Notes under the pieces: model-generated | Seen by the model: the letters and a program-made list of their open reading frames with translations, nothing else | Databases searched by the model: none | Told to the model about the DNA's origin: nothing | Program-made: the position numbers and the translations under genes | Source of the DNA: an uncultured Eubacteriales bacterium | Lineage (GTDB): Bacteria > Bacillota > Clostridia > Christensenellales > Aristaeellaceae | NCBI GenBank assembly: GCA_902785105.1 | Contig: CACZXF010000020.1 | Location: 1-52,293 of the forward strand | Length of the DNA stretch: 52,293 bases | Direction of reading: 5' to 3' | Part shown: piece by piece, positions 24,806-31,966 of the stretch | Position numbering within the stretch: the first letter of the stretch is position 1 | Layout of the letters: each line of letters begins with the position of its first letter

Positions 24806-25522
24806 ATGGAAAGCATCAAAAGGGAAATCACCGACTACTGGACCGGGCGCGTCGAGAAATTCGAGGCGCTCCGTCTCGATGAATTGAAAAGCAACAAGCG
24901 TGAACGCTGGCTTTACGAGCTGCACCATTACCTTCCCAAAGGAAGAAAGCTGGACATCCTGGACATCGGCACCGGCACGGGCTTTTTCAGCTTCCTGCTG
25001 GCAGCGGAGGGACACAATGTGACGGGCGTCGACCTGACGGAGGAGATGATCCGCGGGGCGAAGCACTCGGCGGAGCTGCTCGATCTGCACCCCACTTTCC
25101 TGGTGATGGACGCCGAAAACCCGACCTTTGAACCCGAGTCCTTTGACGCCATCGTGACCCGCAACCTGACATCCTTCCTGCCAAATCTGCCGGAGGCCTA
25201 TAAGAAGTGGCACGCTCTGCTGAAAAAAGACGGCATCCTCATCAATTTTGACGGCGACTATCACCACGATCATTCCGACGCGCCGCTGCCGGAGAATCAC
25301 GCCCACAAGGACCTGACGGCGGCACAGAACGCCGCATATGTCCATATCGAAAGTGAGATGCGTGAGCTCCAGCAGCCCCGCCCAAACTGGGATATGGCGC
25401 TGCTGGCAGGCGCGGGCTATCGGGACCGCAGGGTGGACCGGGACTGCTACCACCGCATCTACCGTGAGATCGACAAATTCTACAATCCCACGCCCATCTT
25501 CTGCATCACCGCGAGGAAATGA
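24806..25522 (+). CDS. Class I SAM-dependent methyltransferase linked to the importer
   Basis: The 238-residue protein has motif I LDIGTGTGFFS (near 51-61), acidic motif II GVDLTEEMI, motif III-like FDAIVTRNLTSF and a LKKDGILINFDGD strand. It is a small-molecule-type methyltransferase. The C-terminal segment has several His and Asp residues (HHDHSDAP, then NHAH). Immediate placement after the binding-protein gene, past a leaky hairpin, suggests a shared role, for example modifying or releasing an imported compound. The substrate is unknown and this is inference. Confidence 0.85.
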   Translation: MESIKREITDYWTGRVEKFEALRLDELKSNKRERWLYELHHYLPKGRKLDILDIGTGTGFFSFLLAAEGHNVTGVDLTEEMIRGAKHSAELLDLHPTFLVMDAENPTFEPESFDAIVTRNLTSFLPNLPEAYKKWHALLKKDGILINFDGDYHHDHSDAPLPENHAHKDLTAAQNAAYVHIESEMRELQQPRPNWDMALLAGAGYRDRRVDRDCYHRIYREIDKFYNPTPIFCITARK

Positions 25523-25574
25523 CATGAACGAATCCATATTAAGGGAAGAATTTGGCTCAGGTACGAGAGAAGGT

Positions 25575-26462
25575 TTATAGCGGGAATGCAACGGCATCGC
25601 GATACAGCTTTTTCAGAATGCTGAGAAAGGCGGCTACGCTGGGGCGATTATCGGTCCTGTGGGTGCAGAGAACGCAGGAAAAAGTCTCCTTGCAGTCAAA
25701 GGGAATCCACGCGAACTGGCCGCTGTGGTCATTCAGAAAACCGGGAGCGAGGCAGATGCCCTTTCCGGCAGCGACATTGATGCGGGTCGTGTCGTGGTCC
25801 GGACTGTTGAAATACTGGATTTTACCGGAGGCGATCAGGCGGTGCTGAACAGTGCGGAGCGCTGGAGGTGAACCGCCGCCCACCATCAGCGTGTGCCCGT
25901 ATAGATCCTCCTCGTTGATAAGGTTTTTAGCCGCCAGGGGGTCGTTTTTATCTGTGATCAGATAGATGCGGCTCTCAAACAAGTCGTGCACGGCAATGCC
26001 GGGAATGTGCTTTGTCTGCTCTTTCAGGGCGAACAGTATATCTACTTCGTTCCGCAGGAAAGTTTCGACGCCGTTTTCATACTGAAATATGGGCGTGATC
26101 TGCACATCCGGGTGGATCTCTCCGAACAGCCGCATGGCTTCGGGCAGGAAATACACGGCCTGGAATACCATCAAACTGATGGAGATGCTGTCTGTGTACT
26201 TCGCGCTGAAATTCTGCCCCTGTTCGATGGCGCGCTTCAGGTCCTCGCGCAGATTCGCCAGTGCTGCGACAAACTGTGCTCCGGCCGGGGTCAGCGCCGC
26301 GCCTTTGCCGCTGCGTTCGAATACGGCAAAGCCGATCTCATCTTCCAGCAATTTAATCTGGTAGGAGAAGGTTGGCTGGCTGACAAACATGTTCTCCGCC
26401 GCCCTGCTGAAATTGAGGGTATGTGCAAGCTCGATGCAGTAATCGATCTGTTTGGTGGTCAT
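25575..26462 (-). CDS. LysR-family transcriptional regulator
   Basis: The 295-residue regulator has the winged HTH (TKQIDYCIELAHTLNFSRAA ... FVSQPTFSYQIKLLEDEIGF) and a two-lobed effector domain beginning near residue 92. It is divergent from the flavodoxin operon across 112 bases, so it probably regulates those redox genes as well as itself. Effector unknown. It is convergent with the methyltransferase gene, separated by about 50 bases. Confidence 0.92.
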   Translation of the reverse strand: MTTKQIDYCIELAHTLNFSRAAENMFVSQPTFSYQIKLLEDEIGFAVFERSGKGAALTPAGAQFVAALANLREDLKRAIEQGQNFSAKYTDSISISLMVFQAVYFLPEAMRLFGEIHPDVQITPIFQYENGVETFLRNEVDILFALKEQTKHIPGIAVHDLFESRIYLITDKNDPLAAKNLINEEDLYGHTLMVGGGSPPALRTVQHRLIASGKIQYFNSPDHDTTRINVAAGKGICLAPGFLNDHSGQFAWIPFDCKETFSCVLCTHRTDNRPSVAAFLSILKKLYRDAVAFPL

Positions 26463-26510
26463 GTCGGCCTCCTGCTATTTAAATATCAAATCAATTATAC
26501 AGCATTTGAA

Positions 26511-26540
26511 TTGGACTTTGCAATATCTTTGATGTATAAT
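26511..26540 (+). promoter_or_regulatory. Promoter of the flavodoxin operon
   Basis: TTGGAC (26511-26516), an 18-base spacer and a perfect TATAAT (26535-26540) precede the flavodoxin RBS. The AT-rich repeats AAATATCAAAT and CAATATCTTTG around it may be LysR sites. Confidence 0.65.
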
Positions 26541-26574
26541 AAGACCATCAAGAACAGATTTGGAGGATAAAACC

Positions 26575-27096
26575 ATGGCCAAGACTTTGATCGCATATTT
26601 CTCCAGGGCGGATGAGAACTACTTCGGCGGCGCGATGCGCTATGTGAAGGTGGGCAACACGGAGATCGTCTGCAACCTCATGAAGGAAGTGATCGACGCG
26701 GATACCTTCAAAATCGAGATGAAAGAGCCCTATTCCCCGGTCTACATGACCTGCATCGAAGAGGCCAAGCGCGACCTGCGGGCCAAGGCGCGGCCGGAGC
26801 TGGTCTCGCTGCCGGAATCCATCGACAGCTACGATACCATCGTGCTGGCCTATCCCAACTACTGGGGCACGATGCCGATGGCGGTGTTCACCTTCCTGGA
26901 GGCCTTTGACTTCTCTGGCAAAAGTATTCTCCCTCTTTGCACCAACGAGGGCAGTGGCATGGGCGGCAGTGAACGTGACATCAAGCGTACCTGCCCCGGT
27001 GCTGAAGTGAAGAAGGGCCTTTCCATCACCGGCAGCCAGGCGGCAAATTCCAAAGGCGCTGTACAGAAGTGGCTTTCCGTGAACGGATTGATGTAG
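26575..27096 (+). CDS. Cytosolic flavodoxin-like protein
   Basis: At 173 residues it has a flavodoxin fold: TLIAYFSRADENYFGG at the FMN phosphate loop, IVLAYPNYWGTMPMAVFTFL (aromatic pair packing the isoalloxazine) and LCTNEGSGMGGSERDI. The start is ATG 26575, with GGAGGA eight bases upstream; an upstream TTG is not used. It has no signal peptide, in contrast to its paralogue at 27488. Likely a one- or two-electron donor to the reductases downstream. Confidence 0.9.
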   Translation: MAKTLIAYFSRADENYFGGAMRYVKVGNTEIVCNLMKEVIDADTFKIEMKEPYSPVYMTCIEEAKRDLRAKARPELVSLPESIDSYDTIVLAYPNYWGTMPMAVFTFLEAFDFSGKSILPLCTNEGSGMGGSERDIKRTCPGAEVKKGLSITGSQAANSKGAVQKWLSVNGLM

Positions 27097-27098
27097 TC

Positions 27099-27467
27099 AT
27101 GAACGAACGGGAGATCATACAGGAGATGTACCGGAAATACTGGCGGTACATGATTGAAAAGGATGCGGACGGTCTGCGGAGCCTGATGGCGAAGGACTAC
27201 TATCTCATGCACATGACTGGCGTGAAGCAGTCCGCGGAGGTGTTTCTGAAGGGACTGCTGGATGGGACATTCAACTACTATTCCGCCGAACACGACAGCA
27301 TTGAGGTCAAAATTGACGGTGACCGGGCGACGATGATCGGACGCAGCCGTGTGTCCGCTGCCGTGTACGGCGGGCGTAGGAGCCCCTGGCGCTTGCAGGG
27401 GGATTTCACTCTGCGGAAGGAGCGGGGAATATGGCGCTTCACCAGCTCCCGGGCATCGACCTATTGA
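27099..27467 (+). CDS. NTF2-like/SnoaL-type small protein
   Basis: The 122-residue protein matches nuclear-transport-factor-2-like folds: an N-terminal helix (REIIQEMYRKYWRYMIEKDA), a DYYLMHMTG strand and later strands VKIDGDRATMIGRSRV and FTLRKERGIWRFTSSRAS. Members are small enzymes or ligand-binding cones. The start is set at ATG 27099, right after the flavodoxin stop; a GTG further upstream would overlap it. It sits inside the redox operon, 20 bases before the next gene. Confidence 0.8.
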   Translation: MNEREIIQEMYRKYWRYMIEKDADGLRSLMAKDYYLMHMTGVKQSAEVFLKGLLDGTFNYYSAEHDSIEVKIDGDRATMIGRSRVSAAVYGGRRSPWRLQGDFTLRKERGIWRFTSSRASTY

Positions 27468-27487
27468 CGAGGAAAGGAAATCGAAGC

Positions 27488-28063
27488 ATGAAAAGAATTG
27501 CTATTCTGCTGTTTGCCCTGATGCTGATGAGCGGTTCTCTGGCCGAGGGGGTTCTGGTAACCTATTTCTCCCATGCGGGCGAGAACTACAACGTGGGCGT
27601 GATCGAGGAGGGCAACACCGCGAAGCTGGCAAAGGTGATCGCGGAACAGACCGGCGCGGAGCTGTTTGAGATCGTGCCCGTCGTTGACTATCCCCATTCC
27701 TACGACGAATGCCTGGAGGTCGCCACCGCCGAGCAGCGCAAGGGCGCCCGCCCGGAGTACGTGGGCGACGTGGAGAATTGGGATCAGTACGATACCGTCT
27801 TCATCGGCTATCCGATCTGGTGGGGCGAGATTCCCAACATCGTGTATACCTTCATGGAGAACCACGATTTCGCGGGCAAGACCGTAATTCCCTTCAATAC
27901 CCATGAAGGCAGCGGTCAGTCCCACAGCCAGCGGGACATCGAAAAGACGCTGCCCGGCGCAACCGTGTTGAAGGGACTTGCGGTGCGCGGCGCGACCGCG
28001 CAAAACGACGCGGACGCCACGTCGAAGGCGGTTTCGGATTGGCTGAGCGGACTTGGAATGTAA
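27488..28063 (+). CDS. Exported flavodoxin-like protein
   Basis: The 191-residue protein has a clear signal peptide (MKRIAILLFALMLMSGSLAE) followed by a full flavodoxin: LVTYFSHAGENYNVGVIEEG, then NTAKLAKVIAE, an IGYPIWWGEIPNIVYTFM aromatic loop and FNTHEGSGQSHSQRDIEK. It should carry FMN outside the membrane, unusual for this family. The start is chosen because a longer frame from 27431 lies inside the previous gene and AGGAAAGGA precedes ATG 27488. It may pass electrons to exported flavoproteins such as the one at 594; inference. Confidence 0.87.
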   Translation: MKRIAILLFALMLMSGSLAEGVLVTYFSHAGENYNVGVIEEGNTAKLAKVIAEQTGAELFEIVPVVDYPHSYDECLEVATAEQRKGARPEYVGDVENWDQYDTVFIGYPIWWGEIPNIVYTFMENHDFAGKTVIPFNTHEGSGQSHSQRDIEKTLPGATVLKGLAVRGATAQNDADATSKAVSDWLSGLGM

Positions 28064-28078
28064 CGGGAGGGCATAGAT

Positions 28079-29212
28079 ATGGTACAGAACAGGCATTTTC
28101 CTGAAATCCACGGCAACTTTGGCTTTGGCTGTATGCGCCTGCCCATGAAGGGCGGACAGGTGGACTACGGCGAATTCTGCCGGATGGCGGACGCCTTTAT
28201 CGCCTCCGGACTCAACTACTTCGATACCGCCCACGGTTACATCAACGGCCAGTCTGAGACGGCCATCCGGGACTGCGTGGCAAAGCGCTACGACCGAAGT
28301 CGGTTTCTGCTGACCGACAAGCTGACCGCTCCGTACTTCAGGAAGCAGGAGGACATCCGCCCCTTCTTTGAAAATCAGCTCAAGTGGTGCGGCGCGGATT
28401 ATTTCGACTTCTACCTGATGCACGCCCAGGACAGGAATAATTACAAAAAGTACCAGCGCTGCAGGGCCTATGAGACCTGTTACGCATTCAAAGAGGAGGG
28501 ACTGATCCGCCACTTCGGCATCTCCTTCCACGACAAGGCCGAGGTGCTGGACATGATATTGACCGAGCACCCGGAGATCGAGGTCGTCCAGATTCAGTTC
28601 AACTATGTGGACTATGAGGATGCCTCGGTGGAATCGAAGAAGGTCTACGAGGTGTGTGAGAAGCACGGCAAGCCCGTCATCGTCATGGAGCCGGTGAAGG
28701 GCGGCAGCCTTGTGAACCTGCCCGCCGAGGCGGACAAAATCCTGCGGGATCTGAACGGCGGCAGCAATGCCAGCTATGCCATACGCTTCGCGGCTTCCTT
28801 CCCGCAGATGGCCGTGGTGCTCTCCGGTATGAGCGATATGGCCCAGATGACGGACAATCTGAGCGCTATGGCAGACTTCAAGTCGCTGAACGAACGGGAA
28901 ATGGCGGCTGTGCGCAAAGTCAACGACATCTTCCACAGCCTGAATCTGATCCCCTGCACCTCCTGCCGCTACTGCGTGGAGGAGAACGAGTGTCCCAAGG
29001 GCATCCGCATCCCGGATATGTTCGCCTCCATGAACGCGCATGAGGCCTTCCACAACTGGAACACGGGATTCTACTACAACAGCGTACTCACGGGCGGCGA
29101 TCACGGCAAGGCGTCCGACTGCCTCCAGTGCGGCAAGTGCGAAAAGGTCTGCCCCCAGCACCTGCCCATCCGGGAGCTGCTGAAAAACGTGGCAAAGACA
29201 TTCGAGAGGTGA
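28079..29212 (+). CDS. Aldo/keto reductase with C-terminal 2x[4Fe-4S] ferredoxin domain
   Basis: The N-terminal 270 residues are an AKR barrel with the catalytic tetrad Asp49, Tyr54 (YFDTAHGYING), Lys81 (LTDKL) and His115 (LMHAQD). The tail holds two Cys clusters, CTSCRYCVEENECPKG and CLQCGKCEKVCPQ, so two iron-sulfur clusters can deliver electrons from ferredoxin or flavodoxin. This is the standard clostridial AKR-Fe-S fusion, and its association with two flavodoxins fits a local electron chain. GGGAGG lies upstream of the ATG and no signal peptide is present. Confidence 0.92.
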   Translation: MVQNRHFPEIHGNFGFGCMRLPMKGGQVDYGEFCRMADAFIASGLNYFDTAHGYINGQSETAIRDCVAKRYDRSRFLLTDKLTAPYFRKQEDIRPFFENQLKWCGADYFDFYLMHAQDRNNYKKYQRCRAYETCYAFKEEGLIRHFGISFHDKAEVLDMILTEHPEIEVVQIQFNYVDYEDASVESKKVYEVCEKHGKPVIVMEPVKGGSLVNLPAEADKILRDLNGGSNASYAIRFAASFPQMAVVLSGMSDMAQMTDNLSAMADFKSLNEREMAAVRKVNDIFHSLNLIPCTSCRYCVEENECPKGIRIPDMFASMNAHEAFHNWNTGFYYNSVLTGGDHGKASDCLQCGKCEKVCPQHLPIRELLKNVAKTFER

Positions 29213-29217
29213 GCATA

Positions 29218-29379
29218 TGAACAGGGAAGCCATGAGGCTTGAAGCTTCGCTGCAGTTTCGTCACCGGCGCAGGCCAGATCAGCATGGCCATTGCCCGCAG
29301 GATCGGCTGCGGCAAGAAGATCATACTGGGCGACAAGAAGATAGAGAACGCCAACGCTATACGACCAAAAGATCAATGA
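29218..29379 (+). pseudogene. Broken N-terminus of a short-chain dehydrogenase
   Basis: An ATG (29218) six bases after the previous stop begins a short frame, but the SDR motif is in another frame from 29257: FVTGAGQISMAIARRIGCG then KKIILGDKKIENANAI, the Rossmann TGxGxIG and the acidic end of strand 2, before a TGA at 29377. A frameshift separates start and motif, and the body is replaced by IS DNA. This looks like the former last gene of the redox operon, disrupted by insertion. Confidence 0.55.
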
Positions 29380-29439
29380 CAGCACAGGCTGTAAGTGTAT
29401 TCTCGTGGCTCCCGTGCTCGGTGGCAACGCTCGGCAGAC

Positions 29440-29570
29440 TCTGATTGACTTCCTCGACTACTATAACAACCGCAGGTTCAAGACAAAACTTGAGGGCTTG
29501 CTCCCTGCTATCCGCAGGTAACAAGCCCTCGCCTGTCCAACTTTGGGGACACTTCAAAACTGCGCCTCTC
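29440..29570 (+). mobile_element. 3' remnant of an IS3-family insertion sequence
   Basis: Plus-strand translation gives LIDFLDYYNNRRFKTKLEG then LLPAIRR and a stop, the C-terminal end of an IS3/IS150-type DDE integrase. Just downstream TGTCCAACTTTGGGGACACTT resembles an IS3-family terminal end. No other part of the transposase is present. The remainder of 29380-29609 has nothing recognisable. Confidence 0.6.
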
Positions 29571-29609
29571 CAGGGTTATTATGTCTCATCAATATAAACT
29601 GAGCGGCTT

Positions 29610-29991
29610 CTACCTCTCCCGGATGTGCTGAACCAGGTTGATGACGAACCCGGAGGGTGCGATCATCACGGCGGACTTTGAAGAGGGATTCTCCACTGTG
29701 TGGTCGCCGTAGAAATTCCTGAAGCCGCGGGCGGTGAGCAGTTGGAAGGCCTCGTCGAATTCATCCACATTCATGCGTATGGCCTCGATGCAATCGACGG
29801 GCAGCCGGTCACTTTGGGAGATGTCCACGTAGAATCCATTGGCAGGCATCCTTCATGCGAATGCCTATGACGTCCAGCTCGCCGATGTCCTGCTTGGTGT
29901 GTCGTCTTTCAAAGCCCAGCGCTTCAAACAGGGCAACGGCGGACTTGGCGTCCTTCGTGATGATCTGCGGGTTGAAAGTCGTGATCTTCAC
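29610..29991 (-). pseudogene. VOC paralogue J, frameshifted
   Basis: This tenth member (last in transcription order) starts at GTG overlapping the previous stop (GTGA). It reads KITTFNPQIITKDAKSAVAL then FEALGFERRH to RMKDA, where TGCC is duplicated (TGCCTGCC near 29850), shifting frame by one. The second frame resumes at NGFYVDISQ ... IRMNVDEFDEAFQLLTARGF ... IAPSGFVINLVQHIRER. Removing one TGCC would restore a normal copy of about 126 residues, so decay is recent or phase-variable. Confidence 0.85.
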
Positions 29992-30380
29992 TTTTCCTCT
30001 TCATCCTTTCGGATGTGATAGGCCAGATTGATGGCAAAGCCGGAGGGGGAGATCATCAGGGTCGCGCGGGAGGAGCTGGTGTCGGTGACCTTGTCGCCTT
30101 GGGCATTCTTAAAGCCGTGGTCGATCAGAAAATTGTAGGCTTCGTCGAAGTCGCGCACGTTCATGCGGATGGCGGTCATGTCCTTGGGCATGTGGCCGGG
30201 CTCCACCTGGGCCACGTCCACATGGAAGCCGTTGGCATCCTTCATGGATACGCTGGTGATGTCCTTGTCGTTGATGCCAGTCTTTTTGTGGCGGCGCTCA
30301 AAGCCCAGGGCCTCGAAAAGGGCGATGACCTCGTCGGCCTTTTCGGTGAGTACGAAGGGATTGAAAGAAGTGATCTGCAT
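29988..30380 (-). CDS. VOC-fold paralogue I
   Basis: A 130-residue single-module vicinal-oxygen-chelate protein with the array's conserved scaffold: MQITSFNPFVLTEKADEVIA, FEALGFERRH, MKDANGFHVDV, IRMNVRDFDEAYNFL and ISPSGFAINLAYHIRK. Variable loop text is KKTGINDKDITSVS. Strand 1 lacks the usual His/Gln metal ligand and the final strand has N in place of the common Glu, so canonical VOC metal catalysis is doubtful. Relatives in the VOC family include glyoxalase and bleomycin-resistance proteins. Its good RBS lies beside the MITE at 30396. Confidence 0.85.
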   Translation of the reverse strand: MQITSFNPFVLTEKADEVIALFEALGFERRHKKTGINDKDITSVSMKDANGFHVDVAQVEPGHMPKDMTAIRMNVRDFDEAYNFLIDHGFKNAQGDKVTDTSSSRATLMISPSGFAINLAYHIRKDEEEK

Positions 30381-30395
30381 GGGGTATTCCTCCTT

Positions 30396-30542
30396 ATACT
30401 ATTCTCAACCTAAAATCTATACATCTTCGGGCGTCTTTTTCGCCCTGTCGTTGCTTCACTCCGGTCAACGTAGCGCTGCTACGCCTCCCTTCGTCGAAAA
30501 ATCTGCTCCGAATCTGTATATGTTTTAGATTGAGAATAGTAT
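30396..30542. mobile_element. 147-bp MITE with 28-bp terminal inverted repeats
   Basis: The left arm (30396-30423, ATACTATTCTCAACCTAAAA...) matches the inverted right arm (30515-30542) at 25 of 28 positions. The interior holds smaller palindromic stretches and no ORF. It separates VOC copies I and H, and it probably interrupts their transcription. Such elements recur in gut Clostridia and are mobilised by transposases encoded elsewhere. Confidence 0.75.
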
Positions 30543-30546
30543 TATA

Positions 30547-30924
30547 TCATTCCTTGATGTGCTGACAGAGGTCGAAGGCAAAGCCGGTGGGGGAGACCAT
30601 CATCGCGGAGCGGTTGGTCCGGGTGTCCAGCGTCTCGCCGCCCCTGGCACCCTTGAAGCCCCGCGCGGTCAGAAACTCATAGGCCTCGTCGAAGTCGGGC
30701 ACGTTCATGCGGATGAGGGACAGGTCCTGCTTCAGGTTCGGCGCCTGAGCCACGTCCACATAGAAGCCGCCTAAGTCCTTCATGCGCACGCTGATGATCT
30801 CCACCCCGTTGTCCTCGGTGGCGACGACCCTGTGGCGGCGCTCAAAGCCCAGCGCCTCAAACAGTGCGATGACAGGCTCCGGGTCCTTGGTGACGATCAG
30901 GGGATTGAAAGATGTGATCTTCAT
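30547..30924 (-). CDS. VOC-fold paralogue H
   Basis: 125 residues, from MKITSFNPLIVTKDPEPVIAL to the FDLCQHIKE end. The start follows a GGAGGAAC RBS; a longer frame to 31113 runs into copy G. Its loop is the most divergent in the array (RRHRVVATEDNGVEIISVRM) and it reads LGGFYVDVAQ instead of ANGFHVDV. FDEAYEFLTARGFKGARGGE and MVSPTGFAFDL follow. Fold as for the other copies; the ligand is unknown. Confidence 0.85.
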   Translation of the reverse strand: MKITSFNPLIVTKDPEPVIALFEALGFERRHRVVATEDNGVEIISVRMKDLGGFYVDVAQAPNLKQDLSLIRMNVPDFDEAYEFLTARGFKGARGGETLDTRTNRSAMMVSPTGFAFDLCQHIKE

Positions 30925-30940
30925 GAAAAGTTCCTCCTTT

Positions 30941-31318
30941 TCAATCATGATTTTTGATGTGCTGTGATACCGCGAGGATGAAGCCGGAAGCGGACACCAT
31001 GATGTTGAACCGGGAGGACCCCGTATCAATCGTCTTATTGGCGACGTCGTGCCTGGCCTTGTGGAATCCATGGGCTTCGAGAAGCTCGATGGCTTCCTCC
31101 AGATTGTCCACATTCATTCGGATCATCATCCATTCGCCGGTGCCCTGTGTGACATCCACATGAAAGCCGTTGGCGTCCTTCATCCGGACATCGGTGCTGT
31201 TGTTGATGCTGATCCCTTCTTTGGTATGCTTCCTTTCAAATCCCAGCGCCTCGAAAAGCGCGATGGCGGATTCCGAGTCCTTGGTGACGATCAGGGGGTT
31301 AAAGGATGTAATCTTCAT
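30941..31318 (-). CDS. VOC-fold paralogue G
   Basis: 125 residues starting MKITSFNPLIVTKDSESAIA with an AAGGAGAAC RBS. Differs from the others in the second module: LEEAIELLEAHGF replaces FDEAYEFLTARGF, and the end is VSASGFILAVSQHIKNHD. The loop reads TKEGISINNSTDVRM. Sixteen bases separate it from copy H, so both are likely co-transcribed. Confidence 0.85.
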   Translation of the reverse strand: MKITSFNPLIVTKDSESAIALFEALGFERKHTKEGISINNSTDVRMKDANGFHVDVTQGTGEWMMIRMNVDNLEEAIELLEAHGFHKARHDVANKTIDTGSSRFNIMVSASGFILAVSQHIKNHD

Positions 31319-31337
31319 GTTGCTCTGTTCTCCTTGC

Positions 31338-31724
31338 TCAATCATGTTTCCGGATATGCTCTGCGATGCTGATGGTAAAGCCGGAGGGCGAAACCATCGT
31401 CGTTGCCTTCGAGGTAGGGGTTTCGGTGATCTTATCCCCTTGGGCATTCTTAAAGCCCTTCGCCTCCAGCATGTGATATGCCTCATCAAAGTCGCGGACG
31501 TTCATGCGAATGGTGGTCATGTCCTGCGGAACGGGCACCTGGGCCACATCCACATGGAAGATCTTGCCGTCTTCGCCCGTGTACCGCATACGAACGCTGG
31601 TGATATCGGAATCGTTGATACCAGTCTTCATGTGGCGGCGTTCAAAGCCGAGGGCTTCAAAGAGGGCGATGGCGGACTGCGCGTCCTGTGTGATGATCAG
31701 CGGGTTGAAGCTGGTGATGGTCAT
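31338..31724 (-). CDS. VOC-fold paralogue F
   Basis: 128 residues starting MTITSFNPLIITQDAQSAIA; the ATG at 31724 has a GGAGAAA RBS, while the ATG at 31754 has none. Loop KTGINDSDITSVRMR continues with an insert YTGEDGKIFHVDV in place of KDANGFHVDV. It keeps FDEAYHMLEAKGFKNAQGD and VSPSGFTISIAEHIRKHD. It is the first VOC copy downstream of the HD-kinase gene and of the palindromic repeat at 31773-31943. Confidence 0.85.
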   Translation of the reverse strand: MTITSFNPLIITQDAQSAIALFEALGFERRHMKTGINDSDITSVRMRYTGEDGKIFHVDVAQVPVPQDMTTIRMNVRDFDEAYHMLEAKGFKNAQGDKITETPTSKATTMVSPSGFTISIAEHIRKHD

Positions 31725-31772
31725 GGGTGTTTTCTCCTTTTTTAACAAATGCAAAGTTTAACACGATAAATT

Positions 31773-31943
31773 GGAATTTGTCGGGATGAGCGGGTAGGCC
31801 ACCTCATCCGCCCTCACGGGCACCTTCCCCTCAAGGGGAAGGCAAGGTTAGAAACTGAGGCAACCCAAAAGCCTTCCCCTTGAGGGGAAGGTGGCGCGAA
31901 GCGCCGGATGAGGTGGACTTCGAACGACATCCCGATAAATCCC
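31773..31943. repeat. Palindromic repeat element, copy 1
   Basis: Outer 13-base arms (31773-31785, GGAATTTGTCGGG; 31931-31943, CCCGATAAATCCC) enclose CCACCTCATCCG (31799-31810) with its inverse CGGATGAGGTGG (31905-31916). Two near-perfect 20-base palindromes built on CCTTCCCCT(C/T)AAGGGGAAGG lie within (31823-31842 and 31872-31891). No ORF is present. The same core recurs at the right edge of the window. Confidence 0.75.
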
Positions 31944-31966
31944 TTTTTATATACGTAGTTCCTCCG

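Noticed and set aside
25524-25580. 18-codon ORF after the ABC-linked methyltransferase (MNESILREEFGS)
   Set aside because: Too short, overlaps the LysR 3' end, no family.
22397-25597. 1066-codon open frame opposite ABC operon 1
   Set aside because: It spans parts of four real genes in antisense; no family motif; a shadow of codon bias.
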